64,000 bases of DNA from Nocardioides pinisoli (GCF_024199985.1 NZ_JANARS010000003.1:372001-436000); one strand, 5' to 3'; shown: positions 17,533-26,135, counted from the stretch's first letter. Notes: generated from the letters alone by a model not told the origin. A program made the numbers and translations.

Positions 17533-18429
17533 TCAGTCGAGCGGAAGACGCCCCGGGTCGGGCGCCGGGTCCAGGATCGCTCTCTCCACGTCAGATGCCG
17601 GCTCCGGAGCTGCAGCCTCCGGAGCGGGTTCCCGATCCGGGATGCCAGCGCGCGGCACGGCCGGGTCGGCGGCGTGGGCGGCCGCCTCGAAGTAGCGCAA
17701 CAGCTCCACCGGGAACGGCAGCACCAGAGTCGAGTTCCTCTCGGCCGCCACCTCGACCATCGTCTGCATCAAACGAAGCTGCAGGGCACCCGGCGTCGCC
17801 GTCATCGCGGCCGCCGCCTGCGAGAGCTTCTTGGACGCCTGGTACTCACCGTCGGCCGTGATGACCCGGGACCGGCGCTCCCGCTCGGCCTCCGCCTGAC
17901 GCGACATCGAGCGCTTCATGGCCTCGGGCAGCGCGACATCCTTGATCTCCACGCGGTCGATCTCGATCCCCCACGGCACGGCCGGACTGTCGAGCATCAC
18001 CTCGAGGCCCTGGTTGAGGCGCTCGCGATCTGACAACAGGTCATCGAGCTCGCTCTTGCCGATGATGGACCGCAGCGAGGTCTGCGCCACCTGCGAGATC
18101 GCATAGTTGTAGTCCTGCACCTCCACGACCGCCCGCACCGGGTCGATGACCCGGAAGTAGACGACCGCGTCCACGCGCACCGTCACGTTGTCGCGGGTGA
18201 TGCCGTCCTGCGCCGGGACCGGCATGGTCACGACTTGCATGTTGACCCGCTTCATCCGGTCCGCGAACGGGATCAGCATGATCGGGCCAGGCCGCCGCAC
18301 CTCCTGCTGGGCGCGTCCCAGCCGGAAGACCACACCGCGTTCGATCTGCTTGACGACCCGGAAGCCGGCCGATAGGGCCACGACAACAAGCGCGAGCAGT
18401 GCCACCAGTACGAAGATCAGGACGTCCAT
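17533..18429 (-). CDS. Stomatin-like SPFH/Band 7 membrane protein
   Basis: 298 residues from ATG 18429, with GGAGG 5-6 nt upstream. One N-terminal membrane helix (LIFVLVALLALVVVALSAG) is followed by the SPFH core: RVVKQIERGVVFRLGR, RRPGPIMLIPFADRMKRVNMQ, DGITRDNVTVRVDAVVYFRV, SQVAQTSLRSIIGKSELDDLLSDRE and a coiled-coil AEAERERRSRVITADGEYQASKKL. The C-terminal ~50 residues are Pro/Glu-rich and specific to this protein. SPFH proteins scaffold membrane microdomains and control membrane proteases. No nfeD-like partner gene is adjacent, so it is probably the stand-alone type. Orientation matches the neighbours on both sides but gaps of 150-230 bp suggest its own promoter. Confidence 0.92.
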   Translation of the reverse strand: MDVLIFVLVALLALVVVALSAGFRVVKQIERGVVFRLGRAQQEVRRPGPIMLIPFADRMKRVNMQVVTMPVPAQDGITRDNVTVRVDAVVYFRVIDPVRAVVEVQDYNYAISQVAQTSLRSIIGKSELDDLLSDRERLNQGLEVMLDSPAVPWGIEIDRVEIKDVALPEAMKRSMSRQAEAERERRSRVITADGEYQASKKLSQAAAAMTATPGALQLRLMQTMVEVAAERNSTLVLPFPVELLRYFEAAAHAADPAVPRAGIPDREPAPEAAAPEPASDVERAILDPAPDPGRLPLD

Positions 18430-18585
18430 GACGACCTCCGGGGAGTGAGTAGTGCCTCGCCCTCGAGCGTTCGTCGGCCTCATCGACCAGGATCCTCCTC
18501 GCGAGCGGACGCGTGCGACGGGGCCGAATCGGGGCGGGCCGCCTCAGTTCGGCACTCCCCTGCTCAGGAGATCTGGACCTGGCAG

Positions 18586-18966
18586 TCAGCCCTTGACCGG
18601 GTCCACCCGGTAGACCAGCCAGCCCTGCAGGTCGGCAAACGAGATGACCTCGACCTCCCGGAGGTTGAAGCCCGGGCTGGGTCCCTCGTCCGGCAGGCCG
18701 GGGTTGTCACCGAAGACCTGCACCGTGAGCCGCGAGCCGTCACGTGGCGGGCTGCTCACGGTGACGTGCGTGGAGAACTCCCCCACCGCAGCCATCCCGC
18801 CGGTCGACTGCGCGGAGTCCTCGGCGAGGACGCGGCCGCGCCCGTCGAGCACGCGGACACCGATCGTCCCCTCGAAACCGTTGCCGATCCCAGCGACGAC
18901 GAACCGCCGCCCGACCAGGTCGTCCTTCGCCGGCTGGCGCACCCGCACGTCCGTGATCAGTCCCAT
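18586..18966 (-). CDS. Gmad2-domain protein lacking LysM (paralogue of 33951-34463)
   Basis: 126 residues from ATG 18966 (MGLITDVRVRQPAKDDLVG), preceded by GGGAGGGAC. Nearly the whole protein is a Gmad2 immunoglobulin-like domain (RVRQPAKDDLVGRRFVVAGI, FEGTIGVRVLDGRGRVLAED, GFNLREVEVISF). The end reads GWLVYRVDPVKG, whereas the paralogue reads on from GWLVYRV through a LysM domain and also ends PVKG: 44 codons have been removed in frame. TAGCGT in minus-strand reading at 18999-19004 is the likely -10 and lies inside the 404-bp duplicated segment. No signal peptide is visible in either copy, so export is uncertain. Divergent from hrpB. Confidence 0.85.
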   Translation of the reverse strand: MGLITDVRVRQPAKDDLVGRRFVVAGIGNGFEGTIGVRVLDGRGRVLAEDSAQSTGGMAAVGEFSTHVTVSSPPRDGSRLTVQVFGDNPGLPDEGPSPGFNLREVEVISFADLQGWLVYRVDPVKG

Positions 18967-19005
18967 GATGTCCCTCCCGAAGTCGGCCGAGGTCACACAC
19001 GCTAG
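18602..19005 (-). repeat. 404-bp direct repeat, copy 1 (Gmad2 gene and its promoter)
   Basis: Aligns without gaps to 34099-34502, with 10 differences by my hand count. The repeat starts inside the 3' part of the coding region and extends through the start codon to the -10 box. Both copies have the same orientation, 15,497 bp apart, so recombination between them could delete or duplicate the intervening segment. Confidence 0.9.
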
Positions 19006-19019
19006 GGCACACTGCACGA

Positions 19020-21584
19020 GTGCCCGACCCGCTGCGCGACCTGCTCGCTGCGCCGCCCGACCTCCCGGTCACCGCGGGCCTGGCCCCTCTCGTCGAGGCG
19101 CTCCGCACGCGCGGACTGGCGGTGGTCCACGCACCGCCGGGCACCGGCAAGACGACCTTGGTCCCGCCGGCGGTCGCCGGGGTCGTCGCCGGACGGGTCG
19201 TGGTCACGCAGCCCAGCCGCATCGCCGCCCGCGCCGCTGCCCGCCGGCTGGCGCACCTGCTGGGCGAGCCGGTAGGCGAGACGGTCGGATACGCCGTACG
19301 CGGAGACCGACGCAGCAGTCGGCGTACCCGTGTCGAGATCGTCACGACCGGACTGCTGCTCCGGCGCATCCAGCACGACCCCGAGCTGGCGGGTGTCGGC
19401 GCCGTCGTGCTCGACGAGGTGCACGAGCGCCACCTCGACGCCGACCTGACCCTGGCGCTGCTCATCGACGTCCGGGCCAACCTGCGTGACGACCTGTCCC
19501 TGGTGGCGATGTCGGCGACCGTCGAGGCCGAGCGGACGGCCGCCCTGCTCGGCCGGGGTGACGATCCCGATGGCCTCGACGAAGGCTCGGTCGCTCCCGT
19601 GATCAGCGTCCCGGGTGCCCTGCACCCGGTCCGCGCATTCTGGTGCCCACCGCCTGCGGGGGTGCGCCGCACCGACGACCGGGGGATCACCCCGGCGTTC
19701 CACGACCACGTCGCAGCGACCGTGCGCCGTGCCCTGGTCGAGCACGACGGGGACGTCCTGGTCTTCGTCCCGGGTGTCGCGGAGGTCGACGCGACCGTAC
19801 GCCGCCTGGCCGGCGTGGACGCCGCCGTGCACGCCCTGCACGGGCGTCTCTCCGGCGCCGCGCAGGACCGTGCGCTCAGCGAAGGCCCGCGCCGACGCGT
19901 GATCGTCTCGACCGCGGTCGCCGAGTCGTCGCTGACGGTGCCCGGCGTACGGGTCGTGGTGGACGCCGGGTTCTCGCGCGAGCCGCGCACCGATCACCGT
20001 CGTGGACTGGCCTCCCTGGTGACCGTCGCGGTGAGCCGGGCCGCGGCCGAGCAGCGGGCGGGACGGGCCGGGCGGTTGGGGCCGGGTGCGGTGCTGCGTT
20101 GCTGGTCCGAGGCGGAGCACGCGCACCTGGCCGCCCACCCGGAGCCCGAGATCGCGACCGCGGACCTGACGGCCTTCGCCCTGGAGGTGGCGTGCTGGGG
20201 CAGCCGCGACGTCCACGACATGGCGCTGCTCGACCAGCCACCGGCGCACGCACTGGCGGCGGCCAGGGAGGTGTTGGTGGGGCTGGGTGCGATGACTGAG
20301 GACGGGAGAGCCACGTCGCGGGGCCGGGTGATCGCGAGTGTGCCGGCCGATCCCAGGCTGGCGCGTGCGCTCATCGACGGGGCCGGTCTCGTCGGGGCCG
20401 AGCGGGCCTCGGAGGTGGTCGCCATGCTGAGCGAGGACGTCCGCGCGCCCGGCGGGGACCTGGTCGCTGCGCTCCGGTCACTGCGCGCCGACCGGCGGGC
20501 AGGGTCCTGGCGCCACCAGGTCGCCCGGCTCGGGGAGGTCGTGGCGAAGCAGGGCACCACCGGCGACCGGACAGGGACGTCGGGCCACGCCCGAGCACTC
20601 ACCGACGACGTGGCGGTGGGCCTGGTGGTGGCCCTGGCGCACCCGGACCGGATCGCACGCAAGCGCTCCGGCACGTCGAGCTACCTGATGGCGTCCGGGA
20701 CGGGCGCGGCGCTCGACCCGCGCGACCCGGGGCCGCTGGCCGGACTGGAGTGGCTCGCGGTCGGGGACGCACAGCGACGGCCCGGGCAACCCGAGGCCCG
20801 GATCCGCGCGGCGGCCCCGCTCACCGAGGACCTCGCGGTCGAGGCAGCCGCATCGCTGTGGACCGAGGTGGACGAGGTCACGTGGACCGGTGGGCGGGTG
20901 CTGGCACGCCGACGGACGTTGCTGGGCGCGATCGAGCTGACCTCGACCCCGCTCAGCGATCCACCCGCGCAGGCCGTGAGCGACGCGATCCAGGAGGCAC
21001 TCGGGCGCGAGGGGATCGCCCTCCTCGCCTGGACGGAGGCGGCCACGACGTTGCGCGCCCGCCTGGACTTCCTGCACCGCGCGCTCGGTGACCCGTGGCC
21101 CGACGTGAGCGATGCGGCCCTGACGCAGAACCTCGACTCCTGGCTCGGGCCGCAGCTGGCGCGGGTCCGCTCGGCGCAGGACCTTCGTCGGATCGACGTG
21201 ACCGCCGCCCTGCGAGCGATGGTGCCGTGGCAGCAGGCGGGCAGGCTCGACGACCTGGCACCCGAGCGCGTCGAGGTCCCCAGCGGATCGAGCGTGCGGA
21301 TCGACTACTCCCAGGACCAGCCGGTGCTCGCCGTGCGACTGCAGGAGGTCTTCGGCTGGGCCGCGGCACCGGTCCTGGCCGGCGGCAGGGTCCCGCTCCT
21401 GCTGCACCTGCTCTCCCCCGCCCGACGCCCGGCCGCCGTCACTGCAGACCTTCAGTCCTTCTGGGACAACGGCTACCCGGGCGTGCGTGCCGATCTGCGC
21501 GGGCGCTATCCCAAGCACTCGTGGCCCGAGGATCCACGCACCGCACCCGCCACCACGCGTATGAACAGAGCGCGCCGGAGCTGA
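19020..21584 (+). CDS. hrpB: ATP-dependent RNA helicase HrpB
   Basis: 854 residues from GTG 19020, close to the usual HrpB length of about 820-850. DEAH-family motifs in order: Walker A VVHAPPGTGKTTLVPP (about 36-51), motif Ia TQPSRIAARAAARR, motif II VVLDEVHERH, motif III MSATVE, and in the second RecA domain LVFVPG and the motif RGLASLVTVAVSRAAAEQRAGRAGRLGPG. The C-terminal HrpB-specific domain includes RIDYSQDQPVLAVRLQEVFGWAAAP, which is diagnostic. CACACT at 19008-19013 lies 6 nt before the GTG, suggesting a leaderless transcript; this promoter overlaps the divergent one of the Gmad2 gene around the CTAG at 19002-19005. HrpB is a non-essential helicase with a poorly defined RNA role. Confidence 0.95.
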   Translation: MPDPLRDLLAAPPDLPVTAGLAPLVEALRTRGLAVVHAPPGTGKTTLVPPAVAGVVAGRVVVTQPSRIAARAAARRLAHLLGEPVGETVGYAVRGDRRSSRRTRVEIVTTGLLLRRIQHDPELAGVGAVVLDEVHERHLDADLTLALLIDVRANLRDDLSLVAMSATVEAERTAALLGRGDDPDGLDEGSVAPVISVPGALHPVRAFWCPPPAGVRRTDDRGITPAFHDHVAATVRRALVEHDGDVLVFVPGVAEVDATVRRLAGVDAAVHALHGRLSGAAQDRALSEGPRRRVIVSTAVAESSLTVPGVRVVVDAGFSREPRTDHRRGLASLVTVAVSRAAAEQRAGRAGRLGPGAVLRCWSEAEHAHLAAHPEPEIATADLTAFALEVACWGSRDVHDMALLDQPPAHALAAAREVLVGLGAMTEDGRATSRGRVIASVPADPRLARALIDGAGLVGAERASEVVAMLSEDVRAPGGDLVAALRSLRADRRAGSWRHQVARLGEVVAKQGTTGDRTGTSGHARALTDDVAVGLVVALAHPDRIARKRSGTSSYLMASGTGAALDPRDPGPLAGLEWLAVGDAQRRPGQPEARIRAAAPLTEDLAVEAAASLWTEVDEVTWTGGRVLARRRTLLGAIELTSTPLSDPPAQAVSDAIQEALGREGIALLAWTEAATTLRARLDFLHRALGDPWPDVSDAALTQNLDSWLGPQLARVRSAQDLRRIDVTAALRAMVPWQQAGRLDDLAPERVEVPSGSSVRIDYSQDQPVLAVRLQEVFGWAAAPVLAGGRVPLLLHLLSPARRPAAVTADLQSFWDNGYPGVRADLRGRYPKHSWPEDPRTAPATTRMNRARRS

Positions 21585-21620
21585 GCGCATCGTCAGGCCG
21601 TCGGGCGGGCGACTCTCTAG

Positions 21621-22136
21621 CTAGCGAGAGCGAAGCCGTTCGACGGCCTCCCGTACGCCCTGGGAAAGCGTGGCCCACGACTCGGACGTCCCGCCCAGGC
21701 CGTTCATCACGAGCAGCAGCCGGTTCAGCAACTGGGTGTCGCCGAGGTCGTTGTCGATCTCGTCCAGGAGCTCGGACACGCGGTCGAAGGTGTGGACGAC
21801 CCCATCGGAGGCTGGGGTCGTGTTCGCATCGGCTGCGTAGACCCAGGCGACGAGTGCCCCGAACGCGAACCAGTCCAGGTACCCCTCGGGCTCCTCGTCA
21901 CGGCTCATCTCCGGCATGGAGAGCAGAGCGTGACGCGCCTCGTCAACTGACGTGATGCTGGTCTGCGCCTTGATCGCGTCGGCGACAGGACCAAGTCCTC
22001 CAGGTGGCAGTTCGAGCGAACCGAGTTCAGCGAGGGGAAGTACGACGGACGCGAGCTCGGTCGCCGTCCGACGTTGTTCCTGCGGAGCCATCTGGCGGAG
22101 TCGGGACTCGAGCGTCGGCATGGAGTCGTGGGGCAC
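21621..22136 (-). CDS. Hypothetical protein
   Basis: 171 residues from GTG 22136 (VPHDSMPTLESRLRQMAPQE), which has AGGA 9 nt upstream; ATG 22121 is the alternative and lacks such a site. The product looks cytoplasmic and largely helical, with a Leu/Pro-rich segment (LASVVLPLAELGSLELPPGGLGPVADAI), a hydrophobic patch LDWFAFGALVAWVYAADANTTPA and an acidic stretch FDRVSELLDEIDNDLGDTQLLNRLLL. I do not recognise a family. It converges on hrpB with a 36-bp gap containing a small CTCTC...GAGAG hairpin. It is the first gene of the patchy accessory region. Confidence 0.6.
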   Translation of the reverse strand: MPHDSMPTLESRLRQMAPQEQRRTATELASVVLPLAELGSLELPPGGLGPVADAIKAQTSITSVDEARHALLSMPEMSRDEEPEGYLDWFAFGALVAWVYAADANTTPASDGVVHTFDRVSELLDEIDNDLGDTQLLNRLLLVMNGLGGTSESWATLSQGVREAVERLRSR

Positions 22137-22193
22137 GAGCAGACATCCTGCACGCTCTGGACGCGCATGGCCCTCACCTGCAGCGCGTCCTGA

Positions 22194-22445
22194 TCGCTCG
22201 AGACGTTCCTCGACCAGCACCGTGAGGCGCTGAATGCCTGCCTGGATGGGCTCACCGAGCAGCAGGCACGCCGATCCCTGGTGCCCTCGAAGACCACCTT
22301 GCTCGGACTGGTCAAGCACGCGACCTTCGTCGAGAAGGCCTGGTTCGACGAGGCCGTCACCTTGCGGTCACGTGACGAGCTGGGCATCCCAGCGGGTCCG
22401 GACGAGTACGCGAGCAGCTCCTGGACGGTGGAGCGAGCGATTGAC
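22194..22445 (+). pseudogene. Truncated DinB-superfamily (DUF664-like) gene
   Basis: The frame reads TFLDQHREALNACLDGLTEQQARRSLVPSKTTLLGLVKHATFVEKAWF..., which is the N-terminal half of DUF664 proteins (DinB fold, usually about 165 residues). A TGA at 22191-22193 closes the frame upstream and no good start codon is left at the proper place. After the SSSWTVERAI stretch, where the family should continue for ~80 residues, the sequence turns into copy a of the intergenic repeat family and the similarity stops. I read this as a remnant broken at its 3' end by, or joined to, that repeat. No function expected. Confidence 0.6.
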
Positions 22446-22486
22446 CGCACATGCCGCGATCCGCGCGTCCGCTCGTGCGATGAGCG
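22446..22486 (+). repeat. Intergenic repeat family, copy a
   Basis: Contains TGCCGCGATCCG, GCGTCCGC and GATGAGCG in the order of the fullest copy (h, 30955-31001). It abuts the broken end of the DUF664-like remnant. Confidence 0.65.
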
Positions 22487-22515
22487 CCCATGGCGATCGT
22501 CAGACCTAGGTGGTT

Positions 22516-23544
22516 TCAGCGTTCGCAGCGACGCTCGCGTTCGGCATCGCAGCGGTCCTGGCGGCCATTCTCCCCGTCGGCGGTGTCGCGACCGCCGCCT
22601 CCGCGGAGCACGTCCGACCCGTCGCCGCCCCTGAGGTCGTCGCGGCCGCTGCCACCGAGAAGCACGTCTGATCGGGCGCGACCTTGGAGTTCGTCATTGC
22701 CTGCGTTCCCGACCAGCCGGTTGCGGCCCAGCCACCCCCTAATGCTGTCGTCGCCGGATCCACCACGCATCGTGGCTTTCATGCCCACGCACTCCGATTT
22801 GATCTGGGCCTCAGGGCCGTCCTCGTTCCCATCTCCACCGCTGAGGCGGTCGTTTCCGCCTTTCCCGACGAACAGCACATCGCATCCCAAACCGAATAGG
22901 AGGTTGTCCTCGGCGTTGCCTCGCAACACCGCGCGCGGCGCGACTACGCTCGCGCCGTCGATGCCAGACAGGTTGACCGCATGGACCCCGCCGACCGTCA
23001 CCATGTTGGTGTCCAGGTCGATCTCCACGTACTGGTCGGCCGACCAGACGGCGATCCCGCCACCGGTGTAGGTGCCAGGTGTCCCGGTCGCAGGCGCGGT
23101 GACCGTCAGGATCGCCCAGTCGGCGTCTGTCACGGTGTCATCCGTGCCGTCCGCGTACACCACGTTTTGATTGAGCGCGGCTGAGACGGGACCGTTGTTG
23201 CCAGGTCCCCCGAGGTAGCGGTCGAGACCAGCACCTAGATAGGCACTCATCTGTGTCCCAGCCTCGGACGCGTCCACCACGTCATCGCCGTCGCCCGCGT
23301 ACACGCGCAAGGCGGTCGGGCTCACGCACACCAGATCGTTCCCAGCGACAGCGTAGGTGCGCTGGGATGTGCCGGTGACGATGACGTCATCACCCGGCGT
23401 GCCCTGAATATCCGGGCCAGTGCCGACGATCGTGGCCGGGCGGCCCTGGCAGGTCTGGGCAGTGTCCGAAGCCGCCGAAGACGGTGCGCTCAGCGCCCCC
23501 GTAACAAGCGCGGTGACAACAAGCGTGGTCGAACGTTGAAGCAC
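22516..23544 (-). CDS. Secreted RTX-like calcium-binding repeat protein
   Basis: 342 residues from GTG 23544. A signal peptide (STTLVVTALVTGALSAPSSAASD, cleavage likely after an AxA-like site) is followed by a Cys-containing start CQGRPATIVGT and the repeat-like GTPGDDVIVTG. The central part (about 90-225) is beta-rich with few repeats; the C-terminal third has clear nonapeptides: GKGGNDRLSGGDGNEDG, GGSGDDSIRG, GNAGNDELQG, GGSGRDDLRGGDGSDVLRGGGG. It ends in a basic tail with a Cys pair (DRCDAERERRCER), a pattern shared with the proteins at 32655 and 37354. Calcium-stabilised extracellular protein by family; ligand unknown. The only gene of this type on the minus strand in the repeat-rich region. 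Confidence 0.85.
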   Translation of the reverse strand: MLQRSTTLVVTALVTGALSAPSSAASDTAQTCQGRPATIVGTGPDIQGTPGDDVIVTGTSQRTYAVAGNDLVCVSPTALRVYAGDGDDVVDASEAGTQMSAYLGAGLDRYLGGPGNNGPVSAALNQNVVYADGTDDTVTDADWAILTVTAPATGTPGTYTGGGIAVWSADQYVEIDLDTNMVTVGGVHAVNLSGIDGASVVAPRAVLRGNAEDNLLFGLGCDVLFVGKGGNDRLSGGDGNEDGPEAQIKSECVGMKATMRGGSGDDSIRGWLGRNRLVGNAGNDELQGRARSDVLLGGSGRDDLRGGDGSDVLRGGGGRDTADGENGRQDRCDAERERRCER

Positions 23545-23660
23545 GGTTACCCCTGGGTGAGCGCGATCCCCCGATGATGGTGGGCAGCGTGTCGCTGACG
23601 GTACGTCGCATGCGACGGTCCTTGCTAAGACGCGCCGACCTCATGATTAGTTGTCGTCGC

Positions 23661-23740
23661 TCGCCCGGATCTGCCGCGTTGAGGGCGGCTACGCTCGCCC
23701 GGATCTGCCGCGATGCGCGCCCGGATCGGCCGATGAACGG
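23661..23740 (+). repeat. Intergenic repeat family, copy b (tandem-like long form)
   Basis: The 20-base block CGCCCGGATCTGCCGCG plus flanks occurs twice (from 23663 and 23697), separated by TTGAGGGCGGCTACGCT, and the copy ends GCCGATGAACGG. It begins 4 bp beyond the stop of the frameshifted minus-strand gene at 23744. The long form is shared with copy i (31577-31632). Confidence 0.75.
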
Positions 23741-23743
23741 CTG

Positions 23744-24125
23744 TTACCCGACCATCGCGAGCCAGGCGTCGACCCCGCGATTGCTGGGTCTCGCCGCCGC
23801 CTCCTCTAGATCTACGAATCGGCCAATCGCATGCTGGACGAACTCGTCCGGCAGCCTGACCCCGTGGTCGGCGACGTAGTGCGCCAGGCCCTCTGGCCAC
23901 AAGTAGGTCCCGTCCGTGAGTTCAGTCCTGCGACGAGCACATGCGGCACTGGGAATGGCCCATCATGTGCACGACCGGGAGGCCGCCGCGGAGATAGTCA
24001 GTGACTAGGTCGCGCTCGTCCCGATCCCACGACTGGTCCACAAACCTGTGGGGGTCGGGCAGTAGGGGCTTCTGCTCGCTCTGCCAATAGCCGATGAGGA
24101 TGAGGTCGGTCACGAGCAACAGCAT
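23744..24125 (-). pseudogene. Frameshifted gene of a conserved actinobacterial hypothetical family
   Basis: From ATG 24125 the frame reads MLLLVTDLILIGYWQSEQKP ... VVHMMGHSQCRMCSSQD and stops. One base away the frame continues as ELTDGTYLWPEGLAHYVADHGVRLPDEFVQHA and ends at TAA 23744-23746. Both halves belong together: the first ends in a CxxC-like motif and the second resumes where I would expect LTDGTYxWPEGLAHYV in proteins of this type. A single extra base near 23925-23930 accounts for the break. Either a real inactivating mutation or a sequencing error; the intact product would be about 126 residues, cytoplasmic, function unknown. Confidence 0.65.
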
Positions 24126-24157
24126 GGACCACGACAACATCCGTCGAGCCCCGCGAA

Positions 24158-24203
24158 CGTCCAGATCTGCCGCGACCCGGACGACCGCTCATGCCGATGT
24201 CCG
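24158..24203 (+). repeat. Intergenic repeat family, copy c
   Basis: Reads CGTCCAGATCTGCCGCGACC... then CCGCTCATGCCGATG, aligning closely with copy h. It lies between two minus-strand genes (stop of 24237, start of 24125) yet has plus orientation like all other copies. Confidence 0.8.
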
Positions 24204-24236
24204 CACGACTTCTAACCTCAGTGGCGGACCGCCAGC

Positions 24237-25016
24237 TCAGTCGTTCTGCAGCCAGCCGCTCGGGTACGAGCCGTTGATCCTGTCGCCGTTTGCATACAGC
24301 GACATGTCCCCGTCCACCTGCAAAGCCTCGATCGCAGGGTCCGCCACAAGCTCGTGGACCAGGGCAGGCGTGCCGCCCACGATCGTGGAGTCGTAGTCGA
24401 TCTCCGAGTGGACCAGCCAAGACCTGTCTTGGGGCCACCAGATCGTGGGTGAGTGGATGATGCCCATTTTGCGAGTCATCCTGCGCCAGTCGTCGGTGAG
24501 TCCGGCGGTCTCAAACTCGGACGACAGCGCGATCAGGTCCTTCAACGCGCCCGATAAGAGCCAGTACTCGCGACCGGGCAGCCGGAAGCTGGGCTTGGCG
24601 CGCCATCGGTCCGGAGATTTTCCGTAGCCGACCCACAGGGCGGACCAGCACGCCTCGGGGGTGGCGGTGTGGGCGTTCAGACGCTCGATGAGCAGAGGCA
24701 GCGTGATCCGATCGAGTGTCCCGAGTCGCGGACCCGGGATCCGTTCGGTTTCCGGTTGATAGGCCTCACGGCCCAGGTCGGTGAACTGCGCAGCGGGGTG
24801 GAACACGGTGCCGCGGTCCTTGGCCATCTCGGCCCACGAGCTTGGGCGGTCGCCACTGGGGAGGCCTTGGTCGGGGCGATGGAAGATCCGTGCGTACGCG
24901 GGGAACGTGTCCGTGACTAGGTCGATGACCCGGCCGTGGAAGTCGGGGAGGGCCGACACCAACCAGTCGGCCTCAGCTACGTCGTCAAGCGGTTCGGTGG
25001 TGGTCTCGTCCCCCAT
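24237..25016 (-). CDS. Conserved hypothetical protein (Trp-rich, cytoplasmic)
   Basis: 259 residues from ATG 25016. TAGCCT read on the minus strand at 25023-25028 ends 6 nt before the ATG, a textbook leaderless promoter, which fixes the start. Sequence landmarks: DWLVSALPDFHGRVIDLV, TFPAYARIFHRPD, SSWAEMAKDRGTVFHPAAQ, CWSALWVGYG, REYWLLSGALKDL, PTIWWPQDRSWLVHSEIDYDSTIVGG and a C-terminal NGSYPSGWLQND. I recall similar proteins in many actinobacteria annotated only as hypothetical; no enzymatic motif stands out. No signal peptide or membrane helix. It lies between repeat copies c and d. Confidence 0.8.
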   Translation of the reverse strand: MGDETTTEPLDDVAEADWLVSALPDFHGRVIDLVTDTFPAYARIFHRPDQGLPSGDRPSSWAEMAKDRGTVFHPAAQFTDLGREAYQPETERIPGPRLGTLDRITLPLLIERLNAHTATPEACWSALWVGYGKSPDRWRAKPSFRLPGREYWLLSGALKDLIALSSEFETAGLTDDWRRMTRKMGIIHSPTIWWPQDRSWLVHSEIDYDSTIVGGTPALVHELVADPAIEALQVDGDMSLYANGDRINGSYPSGWLQND

Positions 25017-25061
25017 GGCCGGAGGCTATTGCTGCACCTAGGCCGCACGCCCGAACTATGC

Positions 25062-25096
25062 CCGCTCATAGTGCGCGGATCTGCCGATGTGAGTGG
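25062..25096 (+). repeat. Intergenic repeat family, copy d
   Basis: Has CCGCTCATA... followed by GCGGATCTGCCGATGTGAG, that is, the family elements in shortened and rearranged order. It lies in the divergent gap between 25016 (minus) and 25164 (plus). Confidence 0.55.
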
Positions 25097-25163
25097 CGAG
25101 GGTGCCGCGCCACGCAGCTTCGAGCGACAGAACGTGCCCGATGCTCCTGCCAGACTGCCGCCC

Positions 25164-26057
25164 GTGACGGAAGAACTCGTTGGTGCGGCTCGAGGGTTCC
25201 TTGATCGTGAGGGACGGCTCATCGAACGCCGCCTCGCCGCAGCGCTGTTCGACGGCGACAGCCCCGCCGGGGTGGTCGACGCCGTCCGCGCCTACCGCAA
25301 TCCCGACGGAGGATTCGGTCACGGCCTCGAACCCGACAAGCGGTGCCCGGCAAGTCTCCCAATCGACGTCGAGCGTGCTCTCGACGTCCTCCTCGAGGTC
25401 AGTCAGGGCGGTACAGCGGACGAAACGGGCACCGCCGTCCACGATGAGCTCGTCCGTGACGCGTGTGACTGGCTGGCCACGGTCGCCAGTCCCGACGGGG
25501 CGGTGTCCCTGGCCTTCCCGGTCATCGAGCGCTACCCCCGAGCCGAGCACTGGTCGGACTGGACCTACGCTCCCGGGTTGAACCCGACCGCCGGGCTGGC
25601 CGGGCGACTGCACCGTCTGGGCGTGACCCATCCCTGGCTGGATCACGCCACCGAGTGGACCTGGGGGCGACTCGAATCCGGTTTCGACGAGGACGCGCAC
25701 GCCTTGATCGAAGTGCTGGTCTTCCTCGCCTATGTGCCTGATCGAGGGCGTGCAGAAACCATTGGCTCGGGCGTTCGCGATTGGCTGACCCAAGCCGCGT
25801 GGTACCGGGCCGACCCAACAGACCCCGGCTACGGACTGACACCGCTTCACATAGCACCCACGCCGGACAGCCCCTGGCGGCAGCTGTTCGACGACGAAAC
25901 CATCGCAGGCCACCTCGATCGCCTGGCCAGCGACCAGCAAGCAGATGGCGGCTGGCCGGTCACGTGGGACGCACCGGGAACCGCCTCCACCATGGAGTGG
26001 CGCGGGATCGAGACCCTCCGCGCCCTGCGCACCCTCCGCGCGTACGGCCGGCTCTGA
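25164..26057 (+). CDS. Prenyltransferase/squalene-cyclase-like alpha-alpha toroid protein
   Basis: 297 residues from GTG 25164 (VTEELVGAARGFLDREGRLI). CAGACT at 25151-25156 ends 7 nt before it, supporting a leaderless start; GTG 25134 is the alternative. The protein shows the repeated helical pattern of the terpenoid-cyclase/prenyltransferase toroid: VVDAVRAYRNPDGGFGHGLEPD, ACDWLATVASPDGAVSLAFP, and near the end LDRLASDQQADGGWPVTWD with the QxDGGW motif. No DxDD or other cyclase catalytic motif is evident, so it is probably not an active squalene-hopene cyclase. Soluble. Repeat copy e starts 33 bp after its stop. Confidence 0.83.
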   Translation: MTEELVGAARGFLDREGRLIERRLAAALFDGDSPAGVVDAVRAYRNPDGGFGHGLEPDKRCPASLPIDVERALDVLLEVSQGGTADETGTAVHDELVRDACDWLATVASPDGAVSLAFPVIERYPRAEHWSDWTYAPGLNPTAGLAGRLHRLGVTHPWLDHATEWTWGRLESGFDEDAHALIEVLVFLAYVPDRGRAETIGSGVRDWLTQAAWYRADPTDPGYGLTPLHIAPTPDSPWRQLFDDETIAGHLDRLASDQQADGGWPVTWDAPGTASTMEWRGIETLRALRTLRAYGRL

Positions 26058-26089
26058 CGATCATCTGCGCCTGCGCGCCGTGGTTCGCA

Positions 26090-26135
26090 CGTCCGAACTG
26101 ACGCGACCCGAGCATCCGCACATGCCGATGACAGG
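26090..26135 (+). repeat. Intergenic repeat family, copy e
   Basis: CGTCCGAACTG-ACGCGACCCG-AGCATCCGCACATGCCGATG-ACAGG, aligning along the whole of copy h with one deletion. It follows the stop of the toroid protein gene. Confidence 0.75.

Noticed and set aside
23661-23740. CRISPR array
   Set aside because: Only two tandem-like units with a short non-unique spacer and no cas genes.
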